Source: Obelidium mucronatum (Eukaryota > Chytridiomycota > Chytridiomycetes > Chytridiales > Chytriomycetaceae). From it: a stretch of 64,000 nt of DNA. Positions 46,422 to 57,491 of the stretch are shown piece after piece; the first letter of the stretch is position 1, and each line of letters starts with the position of its first letter. The notes below the pieces were generated by a model. It worked only from the letters and a program-made list of their open reading frames with translations, did no database searches and was not told where the DNA came from. The position numbers were made by a program, and so were the translations under genes. The stretch is from positions 1-64,000 of the forward strand of contig JAIVFH010000105.1 in NCBI GenBank assembly GCA_025765595.1. Reading direction: 5' to 3'.

Positions 46422-48606
46422 ATGTTGATCGAGCAGCTAGCCAATAATACATTTGCACGTGCGATGGTTGCATACACACATGCCCGTCCCACCATGTTGT
46501 CCCCTAATTCATGTGGCGGCGTTATGCGCTATTATTCGAGTGGCAACAGTATCGCTGCTTCTGAGACTTTCACGCCCAGTACGCAAGGATTGATTCCTCG
46601 CGCTGAACTGTTTGGAAACCCAGAAAAATGGGGAGCCAGCATTAACAGTAACGGCACTCGCATTGGTTACCTTGCGCCCAAAAACGGACTCTTGAACGTT
46701 TTCGTGATTGGAATCAACCAGATCAAAAACCTCAAATTGGCATCTTCTGTCACAAGCGACACTCTCCGAGGAATACGTGGATTCGGATGGACCGAGAATC
46801 CCGACGTGCTCTACTACTATCAAGATAAAGGCGGTGATGAAAACTGGAAAGCGTATTCTGTAAATGTGGTTACTGGTGCTGAAGTTTGCTTGACACCTTC
46901 TGAACAAACCACGAATCAAGTTGTTAGTCCTGGCTGTGCCAAGCATCCGGATCATGTATTGATCTCATCGAATAAGCGAGACCCAAGCTTTCATGATTTG
47001 TACCTGACAAACATTCACAATGGGGACAAAAAAATGATTCTTGAAAATGATGTAAGTGTAGTGATCTCTCGGCACACTTTTTGATAATACATAGATGGGC
47101 CTCGCGTCCATCACTGTCGACCATGAGTTTTCGTCCGGTATTGCTCAAAGAATCAATCCCGATTCTTCTGTAGATTTATTCTTGGTGCCTCTGGATCTTG
47201 AATTTACCACGAATGTTCCAAAAGCTTCTGAGGTTGGAAACCTAGTTCTCCAGGTGCCTGCCGGCGATGCGGGATTCGGAGACAGTGCACCACTTGGCTT
47301 CAGCAGCAATCTTCAGTCTGTTTATATGACCTCTTATAAAGAAGCCGATACTTCCGCCTTCATCAAATTTAACCTCGTGACAAAGTCTGTTGAGGTTTTC
47401 TACGGCCGAGACTCTCGTTGCGATATTTCTGGAAGCCTCATGAACCCTGTTGACCACGTTCCTTGGGCATATCAAACAAATTACGATCGCAAGAAATATG
47501 TAGCAATCGATAAAGCCGACGCTGCTCTTGCAAGGGACTTTGAAGTGCTTGATAATCTTGCTGGTGACGGAGGAGAATGGGTTGTAGATAGCATGAGTTC
47601 TGACGGCAATATTTGGATTGCTTCGGTCACTGAATCCGACTCGGTGGCAAAGTTTCATGTGTACAATCGAACTACACAAACTGCCGAGTTTTTGTTCTCC
47701 ACAAACTCTGTTCTTGATCAATACAAGTTCAACAAAATGAAAGCAGTGGAGATCACAACCCGTGATGGATTGAAAATGCTGGCCTATCTCACTCTTCCAA
47801 AAATGAAAAATGGCTCTTCGGGGCCTGTTCCTCTGGTTGTGGATGTTCATGGCGGACCACACTATCGCGATGAGTTTGGTTTCAATTACTATCACCAGTT
47901 CTTTTCCGACAGGGGTTATGCAGTTATTTCACCTCAATTTCGGGGATCTACCGGGTTTGGAAAAGCGTTTTTACAAGCCTCTATTGGAGAATGGGGCCGC
48001 AAAATGCATAATGATGTAATTGACGCTTGTGACTGGGCTGTTGCAAATGGTATCGCCAAAAAGGACAAGATTGCAATTCATGGTGGAAGTTATGGGGGCT
48101 ATGCTGCATTAGTCGGTCTTACTTTTACACCCGAATATTTTTCTTGCGCGGTAGACATTGTGGGTGTGTCCAATATTTGCACACTCTTGGATTCCATTCC
48201 TGCTTATTGGGGGCCGATCCGAGGAATGTTCGCAACTCGTATTGGCGCGGACACAGATACCAAAGAAGGACGCGAATATTTACTTTCTCGTTCCCCAATC
48301 TCAAAAGTTGAGAATATTGTGCGACCCCTGTTGATTGGACAAGGTGCAAATGATCCAAGAGTCAAGCAAGCTGAATCCGATCAAATCTTTAATGCTATGG
48401 TTGCAAAGAATATCCCGGTAACTTATATTCTGTATCCTGATGAAGGACATGGATTTGCCAGGCCGCCCAACAGTATTTCCTTTACGGCAGTCACGGAAGC
48501 TTTTCTGGCCAAGCATTTAGGTGGGAAATGTGAACCCATCGGAAATGCATTTGAGGATTCGTCGCTTGAGTTTAAAGGAGGCTGGGATCAAATTGAGCTG
48601 AAGTGA
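46422..48606 (+). CDS. S9-family serine peptidase (acylaminoacyl / dipeptidyl peptidase type)
   Basis: Exons 46422-47051 and 47095-48606 (713 aa). An N-terminal seven-bladed beta-propeller-like region is followed by an alpha/beta-hydrolase catalytic domain. The oxyanion strand is D-V-H-G-G-P-H. The nucleophile elbow is H-G-G-S-Y-G-G-Y (Ser of GxSxGG). The acid is in G-A-N-D-P-R-V and the His in D-E-G-H-G-F. This is the S9 triad in order and a normal length. It cleaves short peptides or N-terminal acyl residues. The first 40 residues contain A-R-P-T and R-Y-Y-S-S, which could be a mitochondrial presequence; the start is the first in-frame ATG. Its 3' end is duplicated as a relic near 52150-52288. 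Confidence 0.85.
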
Positions 48607-48659
48607 AGTTGAATCCTGAGTTTAATTGACCAATTAAAAAGTGTGTTTGAAAACCAATC

Positions 48660-51600
48660 ATGCCCTGTGGCGACCTTAACCACGAGGAAGAGGTACTCAA
48701 CCTGACTTAGGCTGCTTAATTAATGCACAGTGCTTGTGGTAACTTGTGTTTCCTCTTCTGGGGCAACAGAGAAGCCTGGCAGAGCAGATGCAGATGCTCG
48801 GACTGGAAGTGACCACCGTCGAGTCGAGCGGCGGGGTGGAAGCACATTCAAACACGCAGCCTGAATTCGGTGCTGAATCGGTGCGCTGTCTGTCTGTTTG
48901 TTTGTTTGTTCGATCAATTCACTGACTGAACTCTCACCCAGACCGCCGGCGGACTGCCGTTTGCCAAACTCAGAGAGCTGATCGAATCCTGCGGCGGCCG
49001 CGCTGTCCTTTGATGGGATGACGTCAGCCGATGTGTACCTCAACCAATTAAGTGCGCCGCAACACCCCACAGAGCGAGCAGAAGTGTACGTGTCGCACTC
49101 GTGGGACAACCTGTTTCTCGACACGGTCGATGCCCTGGAACGCTATCTGTACGACCACAACATGCCGCTGGAAACAGTAGTGTGGATTGACTTGTTTCGA
49201 TTTCCACAAGCCCCCACAATCAACCATTTGGCCCCTTTGCTTCTTGCCGAAACAATCACAGCCGCTATTTCAGGTATACAACTAGGCTTGTTTTTTCCCT
49301 GCTTATATTCAAATTGCAAGGATAAACAAAATAGAAATCAAGAAAGTGGTTGTTGTCATGGAACCAGTGACCTCTCCACCCAAACCCTCCGTTTGGAATG
49401 TGTTTGAACTCCTTATCGTTCAAAAAACGGACTCAAAGCTTGAAATAGCCCTCACACCCATGGAAGCAGACAAGTTCAATGCCCAAGCCACAAAGGACGC
49501 TCAAGCCACATTTGAGAAATTTGGCCAAATTAACTGCAAAACCGCCATCGACTCGGCCCACTCGATTGCAAAAACACACAAGGATGCAGTCTTGGAAGCC
49601 ATTCGGAATTCGTCTTTTGACTTTGGTGATTTGGATGGGTTACTGTTTGATGCCTTGGTTGAATGGGGAACTGCTTACGCAAGAGCCCAGCTCAAATTCG
49701 GACCTGATGCTTCCTCGATTCCTGACAAAACGCGCATGGAATGGGCAGCTACTCTTGGTGACTGGTATCGATTCCAAGAACTCACCGAACTGGCCGACGG
49801 AAGTTACGGGATCGCGCTTCTCGTCGCTCAGAAAATCCACGGCACGAAAGAATCTCGAGATTTCATCACCATCATGATCAAATCAGTTGGAATGAACGCC
49901 AAGGAAGATCCAATCGCCTCCTTGAAACCAACACACTTAATTTCCGAATTAATCAAGGCACTCAAGCTTCCCCCAAGCGATCCTCTTGAATTCCAGTTTC
50001 TTATGCTTTTGGCAACCATCTACCGCTACGTGTTTGAGGTGAAGCAAACGGAATTCCTGCGTGAAGCGGTTCTTCAATCATCTGCTAAGGCGATCCAATG
50101 GGGACTCGATCATACAGTGAATACCGGTCAAGTCTTCAGTCCAGAAAGTGTCACGGCCATGTACTCTACGGCTCTTTCATACCGGGCCATGTTTCTGTTT
50201 GACGAAGCGCAAAAACCAGAGGCACCCGTAACTTGGACACCTGAGCGGAAATATGCGACGCGACTATTCACACTTCTCTATAGGCAACTATGGGCGGCCA
50301 CGTCAAAGTATCCTAACATTGCAAGCGCCAGCAACAGAATGAAGTTGGAATGTCTGAATCACTTGCATTCACTGAAATTCGTCGAAAAAAAATCGTCTAT
50401 AGAAAACGATGAGGAAGTGTCTGAAGACTATCTGTTGGGCGCGTTTTATCATTCATATACAATCCTTGGTCCTACCCATCCTACCACTGTTCATGCCCGC
50501 AGCAACGTGGTTGAATACTACCGTATAACAAAGAAGGAGTGGAAGATTGCGGAATTTGAGGCAGAAACTGACACCGACAGCAAATCCGTTGTGGAAGAGA
50601 CAAATCCAGAGAGTCAAATGCTCTTGTTGAACAATTTGCTCGATTTGTCATCGAAGCTCTTGAAGCAAGGCGATCTACAAGGAGCATACGCAAAGTATTT
50701 AGAGTATGTAAATCTGGGAGACCCCAACGGCGACGCCTTGGAAAGCTTGGGCGTAAAATTCATGCTGGCGGTTGAATTCCAAAAGCAAGGAATTCACGAC
50801 ATTGCAGAAAAGCTCTTTCGACTTGCATCCAAAGTAATCAAAAAGTACCCAAACCACGTTGAACCGATTGTCGCGAGAACATGCCTGAGAGCCTCTTGCG
50901 ACTTGCTCCGACAATTGAACAAGCCTCAACTTGCAGCAGACCAATTCATTGCATCTGCCGAGTACGAGCAAGCACAAGAATCAAAATGCGATTTGGATAT
51001 TCTGACAACCAGTTTTTGGAACGCGGGGGAACTATACTTTGAAGCCGGGCTCCTGCAACAAGCCGAATCTGCGTATTCTCAACAGCTGGAATGGATGCAA
51101 GACCCCCGCGTCAAACGCCCATTCACAAATGAACAACTCATCCAGCGATTGGAAACTTGGGGCAAGAGATGCAAGTCTGAAAAGTTTCTGCACCGTTGGG
51201 TACAACTCGTGGATCAAGTCCACGGTCGCAATTCCCTGGAAGCGATATTGTGTCGATACACTGTTGGCGAAACAGTTGGCCGTTTTGGAGAAGTAGATCC
51301 CGAGACTGGTTTCGCGCTCCCATACTCAAAAAGCGTGGAAACGGCCTGGGTCTACTGGAAGGAGGCCATTACGATTTCTACGTCATTGTTTGGGAGCCAA
51401 GACCCGCAAACGATGGAAACCAAACGAGGCATCTCGTACAGCTTGAAAGCCGCGGGTCGCTTTGATTTGGCAGAACCGTATTACGTTGAGTTGCTGGACT
51501 TCCATGTTCGCGAGTATGGTTGGCGGGATGATCGGACTTTTATGCGAGCTGTTGGTTTGGCTGAATTGTATGACAAGTGGGATGGTCATGGGAATCAGGC

Positions 51601-51946
51601 CGTGGAATTATACTTGAAGGCGCTTGCTACTCAAAGAGAAACAAAGCGTCTTGGGCATTCGCAAGTCGCTTTTGTGAATGGGTTGTTGGCAAAGTGTCTG
51701 GTGAATCAGAAGCGTTGGGAAGAGGCAAAGATTCCCTGTGTTTATGCTTACATTTTAGAATTGTGGGATGCTGCACGGGGCGCCAGGAGGTTTGATCGAT
51801 CGATTGAAGATGATTTGGAGCTAGTTCTGCGTGAGTTGCGAAAAAAGAATGGGTTAACTAACGCCGATCCAGCTGTAGAGCACGTTGCTGTAAGAAACGA
51901 ACTTGACCAATTGTTTCATGAGAGGTCAAAAGATTTCGCAGCGTGA
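48660..51946 (+). CDS. TIR-like domain + TPR-repeat protein, copy 1
   Basis: Exons 48660-48692, 48770-48880, 48942-49273 and 49335-51946. If one surplus base near 49007 (GCT GTC CTT TGA) is passed, the total is 1028 aa and everything is in frame. The N-terminus M-P-C-G-D-L-N-H-E-E-E leads to a TIR-like alpha/beta domain: Y-V-S-H-S-W-D, L-D-T-V-D-A-L-E-R-Y-L, V-V-W-I-D-L-F, V-V-V-V-M-E-P, W-N-V-F-E-L. This fold precedes TPRs in many protist and algal proteins. About 700 residues of TPR-like helical pairs follow (for example Y-S-L-K-A-A-G-R-F-D-L-A-E-P-Y-Y, V-G-L-A-E-L-Y). The catalytic state of the TIR-like domain is unclear: no convincing NADase Glu can be named. It is probably a sensor or scaffold. 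Confidence 0.7.
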
Positions 51947-52288
51947 ATGCTGTTTTTGTTGTTGTGTCGTTTTGATAAACTTTCTTTTTTTGTATTGTAT
52001 CTGGGGGTAGTTTGTTTATTGGAAATCTTCAAATGCTTTCCCCTATACAAAAATGAATGAAGACGCGTTACCAAGTCTCATCAATCGGTATTCCATTTGA
52101 TTCTCGATCTCTTTCAGTTTTCCTTGTTCAACGAGTAGCCAGAACTATTGAAATTTTCCATAACGGCAGTTACGGACGATTTTCTTGCCAAGCAATTGCC
52201 GATTGTGGGGAAATGTGAACTAATCGGCAATGCTTTTATAGGGAATGACACTCGAAAATTTGAATACTGGGTTTTATCAACCAAATAA
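51947..52288. pseudogene. Relic of a bZIP tail and an S9-peptidase tail between the TIR/TPR copies
   Basis: Near 52018-52145 the sequence parallels the 3' end of the bZIP gene at 55720-55865, including GTAGCCAGAACTATTG and the T/C-rich stretch before it (minus-strand gene tail). Near 52165-52285 the plus strand reads F-L-A-K-Q-L, G-K-C-E-L-I-G-N-A-F, matching F-L-A-K-H-L, G-K-C-E-P-I-G-N-A-F at the end of the S9 peptidase. So the space between the two TIR/TPR copies holds the collapsed remains of a bZIP and a peptidase gene. Confidence 0.7.
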
Positions 52289-55200
52289 ATGCCCTGTGGC
52301 GACCTTAACCACGAGGAAGAGGTACTCTACTCTTCCTTACCTGAATGCTCAGTAACATGCTCTTGCCTCCCAGTGCGAGCACCAGGAGCAGGAGCGAGGC
52401 CCCCCGGCCCTCATTGTTTCCAACAGCGATGGGCTCGCTGAGCAGCTGCAGATACTCGGACTCGAAGAGGCCACTGTCGAGAGAGCAAACACACAGCCTG
52501 GGAGCGGCGCTGGACCGGTGCGTTCTTTGGTTGGTTGGTTGGCGCCAGACTAAGCAACGCGCACCCAGGCCGCCGGCGGACTGCCGTTTGCGACACTCAG
52601 AGAGCTGATCGACTCCTGCGGTGGCCGCGCTGCCTTTGATGGGATGACGTCAGCCGATGTGTACCTCAACCAATTAAGTGCGCCGCAACACCCCACAGAG
52701 CGAGCAGAAGTGTACGTGTCGCACTCGTGGGACAACCTGTTTCTCGACACGGTCGATGCCCTGGAACGCTATCTGTACGACCACAACATGCCGCTGGAAA
52801 CAGTAGTGTGGATTGACTTGTTTCGATTTCCACAAGCCCCCACAATCAACCATTTGGCCCCTTTGCTTCTTGCCGAAACAATCACAGCCGCTATTTCAGG
52901 TATCAACTCGTTTATAATTTCCTCTTTATTTAGTTTCCCATATTGTTTAATTATCTATACTCAAATTACAAAACAGAAATCAAACATGTGGTTGTTATCA
53001 TGCAGCCAATCACGTCTCTGCCCAAACTCTCTGTTTGGAATACATACGAACTCCATGTCGCCAAAAAAACGGGCGCCAAGCTTGGCATTGCCCTCACACC
53101 CACTGAAACAGACAAATTCGATACCCAAGCAACAAAGGATGCCGAAGCGACTTTTGAGCATTTCTCCAAAATCAACTGCAAACCCTCCATCGAATCTGCC
53201 CACTTGATTGCCAAAACGGAGCGGGATGCCGTTCTGGAAGCCGTTCGGAATTCGTCACACGATTTTGGTGATTTGGATAGATTGCTGTTTGGTGCCTTGG
53301 TTGAATGGGGTATGGCATATGCGAAAGCACAGTTCAAATTGGATCCTGCTGTTTCCACGATTACCGACCGAAAGCGTATGGAATGGGCGGTTACACTTGG
53401 TGACTGGTATCGATTCCAAGAACTCACGGAACTGGCGGAAGAATTTTATGGAAGGGCGCTACTACTCGCTCACAAAATCCACGGAACAAAAGAATCTCGA
53501 GATTTCGTCGCCATCATGATCAAAGCAGTGGGAATGAACGCCAAGGAAAAGCCACTCGGGTCCAATAAACCAAGACAATTGATTTCTGAATTAATCAAGG
53601 ATCTCAAGCTTCCAACAAGCGATCCTCTTGAATTCCAGTTCCTTATTTTAACTGTAACCTTCTACCGCCACGTGTTTGAGGTGACACAATCGGAATTAAT
53701 GCGGAAAGGTGTTGCTCATGCTTCTGCTGAAGCGATTCAATGGGGACTCGATCATACTGTGAATACAAGTCAAGTCTTTAGTCCAGAAAGTATCACGGCC
53801 ATGTTCGCTGCGGCGCTTTCACACCGGGCCATGATTTTGTTTGACGAAGCGCAAAAACCAGGGGCACCCGTAACTTGGACATATGAGCGGAATTATGCAA
53901 CGCGACTATTTACCATTCTCTGCAGGCAGCTGGGGGCTGACACGTCAATGTATCCCAATACTGCAAGTGTCAGCAATAGGATGAAGTTGGAATGTCTCAA
54001 TCACTTGCATTCACTGAAATTCATAAAGTCTGCGATCCACAACAATTGTCTTGAAAAGAACGAAAAAGTTACTGAAGACTCTGTTGTGGTGAACGCGTTT
54101 GAGTTTTCAAATGCTATCCTTGGTCCTACCCACCCCACTACCGTCCACGCTCGCAGCAACGTGGTGGAATACTATCGAATTACAAAGAAGGAATGGAGGC
54201 TTCTAGAATTCGAGGCGCTATCTGCAACTTTGAGCAAATCCGTTGTGGAAGAGACAAATCCAGAGAGTCAAATGCTCTTGTTGAACAATTTGCTCGATTT
54301 GTCATCGAAGCTCTTGAAGCAAGGCGATCTACAAGGAGCATACGCAAAGTATTTAGAGTATGTAAATCTGGGAGACCCCAACGGCGACGCCTTGGAAAGC
54401 TTGGGTGTAAAATTCATGCTGGCCGTTGAATTCCAAAAGCAAGGAATTCTCGAAATTGCAGAAAAGCTCTTTGGACTTGCATCCAAAGTAATCAAGAAGC
54501 ACCCAAACCACGTTGAACCAATTGTCGCGAGAACCTGCCTTAGAGCCTCTTGCGACTTGCTCCGACAATTGAGCAAGCCTCAACTTGCAGCAGACCAATT
54601 CATTGCATCTGCCGAGTACGAACAAGCACAAGAATCAAAATGCGATTTGGATATTCTGACAACCAGTTTTTGGAACGCGGGGGAACTATACTTTGAAGCC
54701 GGGCTCTTGCAACAAGCCGAATCTGCGTATTCTCAGCAGCTGGAATGGATGCAAGACCCTCGCGTCAAACGCCCATTCACAAATGAACAACTTATCCAGC
54801 GATTAGAAACGTGGGGCAAGAGATGCAAGTCTGAAAAGTTTCTCCACCGGTGGGTACAACTCGTGGATCAAGTCCACGGTCGCAATTCCCTGGAAGCGAT
54901 ATTGTGTCGATACACTGTTGGTGAAACAGTTGGCCGTTTTGGAGAGGTAGATCCCGATACTGGATTCGCGCTCCCATACTCAAAAAGCGTGGAAACGGCG
55001 TGGGTCTACTGGAAGGAGGCCATTTCGATTTCTACGTCATTGTTTGGGAGCCAAGACCCGCAAACGATGGAAACCAAACGCGGCATCTCGTACAGCTTGA
55101 AAGCCGCGGGTCGCTTTGATTTGGCAGAACCGTATTACGTTGAGTTGCTGGATTTCCATGTTCGCGAGTATGGGTGGCGGGATGATCGGACGTTTATGCG

Positions 55201-55600
55201 AGCTGTGGGTTTGGCTGAATTGTATGACAAATGGGATGGCCATGGGAATCAGGCTGTGGAATTGTATTTGAAGGCGCTTGCTACTCAAAGAGAAACAAAG
55301 CCGCTTGGACATTCGCAAGTCGCTTTTGTGAATGGGTTGTTGGCAAAGTGTCTGGTGAATCAGAAGCGTTGGGAGGAGGCAAAGATTCCATGTGTTCATC
55401 GGTATATTTATGAAGAATGGGATGCTGGTCGCGAGCGTAGGCGGCCAGATAAGTCGATTGAAGATGATTTGATCCGAGTTCTGCGTGACCTGCGAAAAAA
55501 GAATGGGTCAAGTAGCGCGGACCCAGATATAGAGAGCGTTGCTGTAAGAGATGAACTGAACCAATTGGTTCAAGAGAGGAGAGGAGATTTCACAGCGTGA
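52289..55600 (+). CDS. TIR-like domain + TPR-repeat protein, copy 2
   Basis: Exons 52289-52321, 52374-52517, 52569-52899 and 52977-55600 join in frame without any shift to 1043 aa. Same architecture as copy 1: a short leader, a helical segment L-A-E-Q-L-Q-I-L-G-L-E, then G-G-L-P-F-A-T-L-R-E-L-I-D-S-C-G-G-R-A-A-F. The TIR-like domain (Y-V-S-H-S-W-D, V-V-W-I-D-L-F, W-N-T-Y-E-L) is followed by TPR repeats to the C-terminus. About 267 nt of the TIR exon are identical to copy 1 even at silent sites. The next 1.2 kb differ much more; the last 1.1 kb are again almost identical. This is the best-preserved member of the family here. Confidence 0.75.
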
Positions 55601-55799
55601 TTGTTATTTTTTAATGTAGTTGTTTGTATCATGTGATACACATTTATTCGTTGTTTTTGTACAAGAAAGTGGCAACAAGGTGGCAAATGGTATCAGCTAT
55701 ATTAGTGGAAATCTTCGGACGCTTCAACACGAGAAATGAGGGAATCCTGCACCAACATGAATGGAAAGATGATTGATAAGTCCAATGAAGCTCAGTGTG
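55601..55799. other. Convergent gap
   Basis: About 200 bp between the stop of TIR/TPR copy 2 and the stop of bZIP F; T-rich at its start. Nothing recognised. Confidence 0.5.
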
Positions 55800-57444
55800 T
55801 CATTTGATTTTACCATCTCTTTCCGTTTTCCTTCTCGCACAGCCTCGAAGAGTAGCCAGAACTATTGCAAACTCGATTTTCAGAAAACAAGAAACACAAC
55901 CGGAAGATGTCACGTTCATTAACCACCTTTGTTCGGTCTTCAACGTCACATTTCTCCTCCAGTTTTGCTTGTAGCTCTCGAATAATGAAAAAGTTTTCAC
56001 CAGACTCATCATCTGTTGGTATACCTTGGTCCTTCTGCAAAAAAAAAAGATGCGACGAAGAGTAAGATAATGTATTATTGCTGATCATATTGGATTCGTT
56101 TACCCAAAGCACATCACAAAACTCGTCAATGATATCTTGAGCTTCAGCCAACGACGGAATCGCCTTCATTGATTCCTTCAACGATTTGAGTCTTGGAGGG
56201 TCCGCTGTTTTCCGGGCCGAACGAACCCTTGGTTTTGTAGAGACTAGAAATTGATCAAAGTATTTCTAAAGTTGTTGCAGATTGTTTAAGTAAGGTACAC
56301 CAAAGAAAAGAAAACAAAAGAAGAAAAGAAAAAAAAACCAACCACATGGGTGGAATTCCTTTGCTGAAACAACGAAAACACTTCCACCGCCTTCATACGA
56401 TCCACTATCGTACAAGCATCAAATACTTGCATAGTAGTTCTCGCCATTTTAATCAAATGCTTCCTGGCAGTTTTTGAATCACCGATTTGAGAATGCTGGA
56501 CCAAGAGAGAACACATTTCATCGACTGCGGGACAAGCATGTAAGGAAGGAATTTGCTTGAGTGCAATGACAGTTGACTCAATTTCCATTGGTCCGTATAA
56601 TTCAAAGGATGTTGGGAATTTGATTGTTGCTTCTGAAGTGTCTGAAGGGGTCGGAGTGTTTGCTATGGATGGATTGAAGGGTGATGACGATGATCCGGAG
56701 TTTATAGAATCCATGAAATTCAAGTGCTGGTTGGTGGTGGTAGTGGTAGCGGTAGTGTTGTTGTTGCTGGGCTGTTGTGGTTGTGGTTGAGAAGAGGATG
56801 AACACGATCGACCGCTGCAGCATTTTGGTGCAGAATCAGCAGGAGGTGCTTCGGGCGTAGCTTCAAGCCCCAGAACCATCGGATCGGCCGCCACGTGACT
56901 TTGCACGGGCGGCCCTCCGTCGCCGCCCGTGTAGATGCAGTTTGCGTTGTTGCAGCACAGCATCGACACCAGCGTCTGCGTCTTCAGCGCGTCGCCCTCC
57001 GCCGCCGCCTGCGCCAGCCGCGCCTCGAGCGCGCCGATCTGGTCCATGCAGATCGCCGTCTTGAGCCGCTCCGCCGCGCACAGCGCACACGCGCCGATCG
57101 ACGCGGACGCCGTTGCTGCGCCTGCGCCGCCTGCGCCGCCTGCGCCCGCTGACGTCAGCCGCCGCAGCACGCCGACTTCCGTCTCGAGCGCAATCAGCCG
57201 CTGCCGCAGCACCTCGTTTTCCTTCGCCTTCAGCTCGAGCTCCGCCACGTACGCCGCCTTGCGGTCGCGCAGCGCCCTGTTAGCGAACACTCAGTCAGTC
57301 AATCAATCAATCAAGCCACCAAACACACCGCTGTGCCTCCCGGTTCTGCGCGGTTCGGTCGTTTGTTGCGGGCTCGGCTGTCCGCTTGCGGCCCTTGTTG
57401 GAGTTTGGATTGTACGATGTCGACGAACTGGATGGTGTCGACAT
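55800..57444 (-). CDS. Yap-like bZIP transcription factor F, intron inside the basic region
   Basis: Start 57444 (M-S-T-P-S-S-S-S-T-S-Y-N-P-N-S-N-K-G-R-K-R). Exon 1 ends in the middle of the DNA-contacting helix, N-R-E-A-Q-R|A-L-R-D-R-K, at a small intron near 57284-57327. The zipper lies in an extremely GC-rich exon. Cys motif C-A-L-C-A-A-E-R-L-K-T-A-I-C-M-D-Q-I. A second Cys-rich run C-C-N-N-A-N-C and C-C-S-G-R-S-C follows, unlike its sisters. The C-terminal domain has F-E-L-Y-G-P-M-E-I-E-S, I-V-D-R-M-K-A-V-E and F-Q-Q-R-N-S-T-H-V, and ends near 55800. It is a separate branch of the same family as A-D and lies 47 bp from the divergent TIR/TPR copy 3. Confidence 0.7.
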
Positions 57445-57491
57445 GGTTTTTGTTTTTTGGATTCACTTTATTTTGCTACCACCAACCCAAT
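57445..57491. promoter_or_regulatory. 47-bp divergent promoter region, bZIP F / TIR-TPR copy 3
   Basis: Start codons at 57444 (minus) and 57492 (plus) are 47 bp apart, so both genes must share or overlap core promoter sequence, or have transcription starts inside each other. Confidence 0.45.

Noticed and set aside
48661..48700. CCTTAACCACGAGGAAGAGG repeated at 48661 and 52290, first taken for a tRNA fragment
   Set aside because: It lacks A/B box spacing and is simply the coding start (M-P-C-G-D-L-N-H-E-E-E) of the two TIR/TPR copies.
48942..49273. Naming the N-terminal domain an active TIR NADase
   Set aside because: The strand motifs fit a TIR-like fold, but a catalytic Glu in the expected place cannot be assigned by eye.
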